Shown here one piece after another: positions 5,191-7,998 of a stretch of 7,998 nt of DNA. How positions within the stretch are numbered: the stretch's first letter is position 1; each line of letters opens with the position of its first letter. Source of the DNA: JACMLD01 sp964245425 (GTDB taxonomy: Bacteria; Bacteroidota; Bacteroidia; Chitinophagales; Chitinophagaceae); assembly GCA_964245425.1 (NCBI GenBank), contig CAXTMV010000250.1, positions 1 to 7,998 of the forward strand, given 5' to 3'. Below the pieces are notes generated by a model. The model was not told the DNA's origin and searched no databases. It saw only the letters and a list, made by a program, of their open reading frames with translations. The position numbers and the translations under genes are program-made.

Positions 5191-7878
5191 TTACATTTTC
5201 ATAAACTTAAGCGAGCCCAGTGACTTGCCAGCATTGTCCCGGATATCAATTATATAAAGCCCGTTGGCCATACCGGAAACATCTTTCAGGGCATATATAT
5301 TATTTCCCTGAACAGTTTGCCAGTTGTATTTGGATTGTAAAACACCGGCTGAATTGTACAGGTTCAGTGTTTTCATACCATTGTCGGAACTGTTTAATTG
5401 AATGGTGGCGCTTGAATGAACCGGGTTAGGGTACATAGAAAGCTTACTATCTTTAGTAATAACGGCTGCACCACTGGCTGAATCCTTCATGCGGGCCAGG
5501 GTTGTTTCATCCTGCGCAGCTGTTGTGGCAGCCACTCTTGAACTTCCGCCGGTAGCACAGTTTCTGAGCTGACCGATATTACCCGAAGGATAGATGGCAA
5601 AAGCATAAGTGGTGGCACCGCCTAGTACAGGGGTAAATGAAAACCAGTTCCAGCCACCATTGTATTTTTGTGTCATGGCCGCATCTGAATACAGGATGCT
5701 GTTATTGGCGATGCTGGTTCCGTAAACAGGTATCCTGCCGGTTGAAGAAGCATCGTCACAAGCCTGGTAGGGTCCTACAGACATTTTAATATACCCGATG
5801 AGCGAACCGGCGGGCGCTGCGGGAGCATTGGTTACCGTTATTGTTATACCTGCAAAGGCAACTGCACCGGAATTATCTGTTACCTGTAAAATAAAGGTAT
5901 ATACACCAGCTACCAGACCAGTTACGGCAGTTGTTTTAGCATTGCGGGTAGTCATTACCGGGCCCACCGGGCCTACGGTTTGCGTCCACCAGTAGGAAGC
6001 AATCGTTCCATCCGGATCACTGGAAGCAGAAGCATCCAGGGTAAGTCCGGCGGGCAATACCACCGTTGTATTGGCACCTGCATTGGCAATAGGTAATAAA
6101 TTGGGCGTAGGAACAGAAGGTGCTGCCGGGGCAGGGTTCACCGTAATGGTTACTGCTGCGGAAGCCTGCAGACCACCATTGTCTGTTACAGTTAAAATAA
6201 ATACATAGGTACCTGCCAGCAGACCGGTAACAACCGTGGTTTTGGCATTGCGGGTGGCCATGGCAGGGCCAACGGGACCGGAAACCTGTGTCCACCAATA
6301 AGCCGCAAGCGTTCCATCCGGATCGGTAGACGCAGAGGCGTCAAGTGTTAAAGTACCTGGCAGTGTAACGGTTTTATTGGCGCCGGCATTGGCGGAAGGA
6401 TATTGATTGGCTGCTGCCGGGGCTGCAGGCGGCGGTGCGGCGGCTGCGGCATTAACCGTAATGGTAACTGTTGAAGACGCACTGGCGCCGCTGTTGTCGG
6501 TTACCTTCAGTGTATACACATAAGAGCCCTGTGCAAGACCGGTTACAACGGTTGACACCGCAGTGGCACTGCCGATGCTGCTGCTGGAAGGACCGCTGGT
6601 CTGCGTCCATGCATAGCTGGTAATGTTTCCGTCCGGATCACTGGAGGCTGCGCCGTTCAATGTAACAGTGCTGGTGGGCAGGGTAATGGCCTGCGCGCTG
6701 CCGGCATTTGCTACCGGTAACTGGTTGGCGGCTGCATTCACTGTTATGGTTACACTCGAACTGCTGGTTAAACCATGGTTATCGGTAACAGACAATGTAA
6801 AAATATAAGTACCCTGCACCAAACCGGTAACGGTTGTTGATGCAGCAGAAGGGCTGCTGATGGTTCCGGAAGAAGGTCCGCTGGATTTTGCCCAGGCATA
6901 ACTGCTGATGGTGGCGCCATTGGTGCCGGTGCCGCTTCCTGATAAAGTAACGGTGCTTACGGGCAGGGTAATGGTTTGCGCGTTGCCGGCAGCTGCTACC
7001 GGTACGGTATTAACGGGGGCTGCAGTAGCGCCCCTTGTATTGCTTAACAACCATTCGTAGAGGTTGGGGTTGGCAGTAAAATTTGATACCACGCCATTTA
7101 CCACAACGGGGGTGGTGATGTGTCCGGTGTCAAATGCATTTATCCAGGCACCTGCATGGTTACCGCTCTGGTAATAAGTGTATTTGGCAGCGGGCGACAT
7201 ACCGGTACAACGGCCGGTCAGTATTTCAGCATGCTGGGTAGCGCCTACGCCTACCGTACCATCGTCCATACTATGAAAAGCCCAAACAGGCAGGTGATTG
7301 GCTGCAATGCAGGAGCACACGTTTGCATCGATCTCTTCCTGCGTACCGCAACAGGGGGCAGCAGCAGCAATCGTTCCGTCAAAAGAATAATCGTTGTCGG
7401 TTACTTCTGTAATGGCGCGCCATACACCACCACCGCCCAGGCTAAGGCCGGTTATATAGATCCGGTTAGGGTCTATCTGCAGGTTGGCCTTGGCATATTT
7501 AATCATTTCCTTTACATAAAAAGTAGGCCAGTAACCATATTGGGTACTTAACTGCGGCGACAATACAACAAATGAGGAGGTTTGTCCACCTACCGTAAAA
7601 CGCATGCTGGCGCCGGCTGCACAGAATTTAGGAATGGCATTGGCCGTCACATTATTGATCTGTGTAGTACCGTTACCTCTTTCGCCAATACCATGCAAGA
7701 AAATGATCAGCGGATGTTGCTGGGTGCCATAATCCTTTGGCCGGAATTCGAGGAAGCCTATCACACCATCGGGTGATGTGCTGTTGGGAATTGACTTGGC
7801 TACCTGCTGCGCAACAGCAGGGAGCAGGAATGATAACAGAATTGTAGCAGATACAATTGCCTTAAGTGTAGTTCTCAT
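5191..7878 (-). CDS. Secreted esterase with four PKD-like repeats and T9SS sorting domain
   Basis: An 895-residue modular extracellular protein. Residues 1-23 are a Sec signal peptide (AVA before Gln24). Residues about 25-280 form an alpha/beta-hydrolase domain related to the feruloyl esterase, polyhydroxybutyrate depolymerase and predicted-peptidase group: HPLIIFLHGIGERG (55-68, oxyanion region), nucleophile Ser146 in GLSLGGGG, acidic residue Asp205 or Asp206 in FHSMDDGTV, and His241 in SGNHAGAW. Four PKD-like domains follow (about 289-381, 388-476, 494-581, 596-682), joined by Ala/Pro-rich linkers. Residues 690-780 (YIKMSVGP, NGGWNWFSFTP) are a small unassigned module. Residues 808-895 are a T9SS type A sorting domain (LSMYPNPV; NLYNSAGV; GLYIIDIRDNAGKSLGSLKFMKM), directing export by type IX secretion and surface attachment or release. 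Likely it cleaves ester links in a plant or microbial polymer; the substrate cannot be read from sequence. It has its own terminator and no same-strand partner nearby. Confidence 0.9.
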   Translation of the reverse strand: MRTTLKAIVSATILLSFLLPAVAQQVAKSIPNSTSPDGVIGFLEFRPKDYGTQQHPLIIFLHGIGERGNGTTQINNVTANAIPKFCAAGASMRFTVGGQTSSFVVLSPQLSTQYGYWPTFYVKEMIKYAKANLQIDPNRIYITGLSLGGGGVWRAITEVTDNDYSFDGTIAAAAPCCGTQEEIDANVCSCIAANHLPVWAFHSMDDGTVGVGATQHAEILTGRCTGMSPAAKYTYYQSGNHAGAWINAFDTGHITTPVVVNGVVSNFTANPNLYEWLLSNTRGATAAPVNTVPVAAAGNAQTITLPVSTVTLSGSGTGTNGATISSYAWAKSSGPSSGTISSPSAASTTVTGLVQGTYIFTLSVTDNHGLTSSSSVTITVNAAANQLPVANAGSAQAITLPTSTVTLNGAASSDPDGNITSYAWTQTSGPSSSSIGSATAVSTVVTGLAQGSYVYTLKVTDNSGASASSTVTITVNAAAAAPPPAAPAAANQYPSANAGANKTVTLPGTLTLDASASTDPDGTLAAYWWTQVSGPVGPAMATRNAKTTVVTGLLAGTYVFILTVTDNGGLQASAAVTITVNPAPAAPSVPTPNLLPIANAGANTTVVLPAGLTLDASASSDPDGTIASYWWTQTVGPVGPVMTTRNAKTTAVTGLVAGVYTFILQVTDNSGAVAFAGITITVTNAPAAPAGSLIGYIKMSVGPYQACDDASSTGRIPVYGTSIANNSILYSDAAMTQKYNGGWNWFSFTPVLGGATTYAFAIYPSGNIGQLRNCATGGSSRVAATTAAQDETTLARMKDSASGAAVITKDSKLSMYPNPVHSSATIQLNSSDNGMKTLNLYNSAGVLQSKYNWQTVQGNNIYALKDVSGMANGLYIIDIRDNAGKSLGSLKFMKM
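5833..7014 (-). repeat. Four tandem PKD-like domain repeats in the esterase gene
   Basis: Reading along the gene, the repeats lie at about 7014-6736, 6717-6451, 6399-6136 and 6093-5833. Each has the pattern (A)NAG...TLP..(T)L.(A)S.S(D)PDG...SY.WTQ..GP......A.TTVVTGL..G.Y.F.L.VTDN.G......TITV. Repeat 1 lacks the SDPDG motif and has GTGTNGATISS instead. Repeats 3 and 4 are the closest pair, sharing YWWTQ..GPVGP.M.TRNAKTT and arising by internal duplication. Their third-codon positions differ widely, so this was not a very recent event. Confidence 0.85.
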
Positions 7879-7998
7879 ATTATGATAAATGGTTTTTACA
7901 GGATAGAAAATAGATCGCCTTTATGGTCTTCAGCAGGTTTTTGTAACCGGACAAACCTCCGGCACAGTACCCCTGGTGTACCACATGCACAATTGATG
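7879..7998. other. Upstream region of the esterase gene, no gene seen
   Basis: This 120-base stretch to the right edge holds no credible coding sequence in the part visible. I see no full TAnnTTTG box at a proper distance from the esterase ATG at 7878, although part of the promoter may lie here in a weaker form. A small hairpin is possible (AGGTTT at 7935-7940 with AAACCT at 7953-7958). Confidence 0.5.

Overview
The window looks like chromosomal DNA of a Bacteroidota bacterium, most likely of the Chitinophagaceae type. Three signs support this: a C-terminal type IX secretion (T9SS) sorting domain on a multidomain extracellular protein, promoters matching the Bacteroidota TTG / TAnnTTTG pattern, and a lack of strong Shine-Dalgarno sites. 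The genus assignment is an impression from protein style and was not tested.

Layout, left to right. (1) 1-377, minus strand: 5' part of an intradiol ring-cleavage dioxygenase-like protein that runs off the left edge, with its own promoter at 424-457. (2) 510-1046, minus: a RimJ/RimL-type GNAT N-acetyltransferase. (3) 1102-2112, minus: homoserine O-acyltransferase (metX). (4) 2113-2181: a compact divergent promoter region. (5) 2182-3806, plus: an OsmC/Ohr-family protein followed 35 bp later by a MetZ-type PLP sulfhydrylase. (6) 3828-3895: a long nested inverted repeat between convergent genes, probably a bidirectional terminator. (7) 3913-4942, minus: a two-gene unit of a membrane-anchored OB-fold protein and a secreted YceI-family protein. 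(8) 5018-5190: a non-coding stretch with an inverted-repeat element and a clear intrinsic terminator. (9) 5191-7878, minus: an 895-residue secreted esterase with four PKD-like repeats and a T9SS sorting domain. (10) 7879-7998: its upstream region, without a gene.

The core of the window is a methionine locus. MetX activates homoserine as an O-acyl ester, and MetZ replaces the acyl group with sulfide to give homocysteine. The OsmC protein sits between them, inside the divergent unit. The intergenic region carries two TTGCAAA copies 30 bp apart. Each copy appears to serve as the -33 element for one direction and the -7 element for the other. The remaining genes are peripheral: extracellular polymer or ester degradation, envelope proteins and a possible aromatic dioxygenase.

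I see no CRISPR array, prophage, transposon, rRNA or tRNA gene. I found no clearly new multi-gene system. The best leads are the interlocked metX/osmC promoters, the OsmC protein in a sulfhydrylation locus, and the two intergenic inverted-repeat elements.
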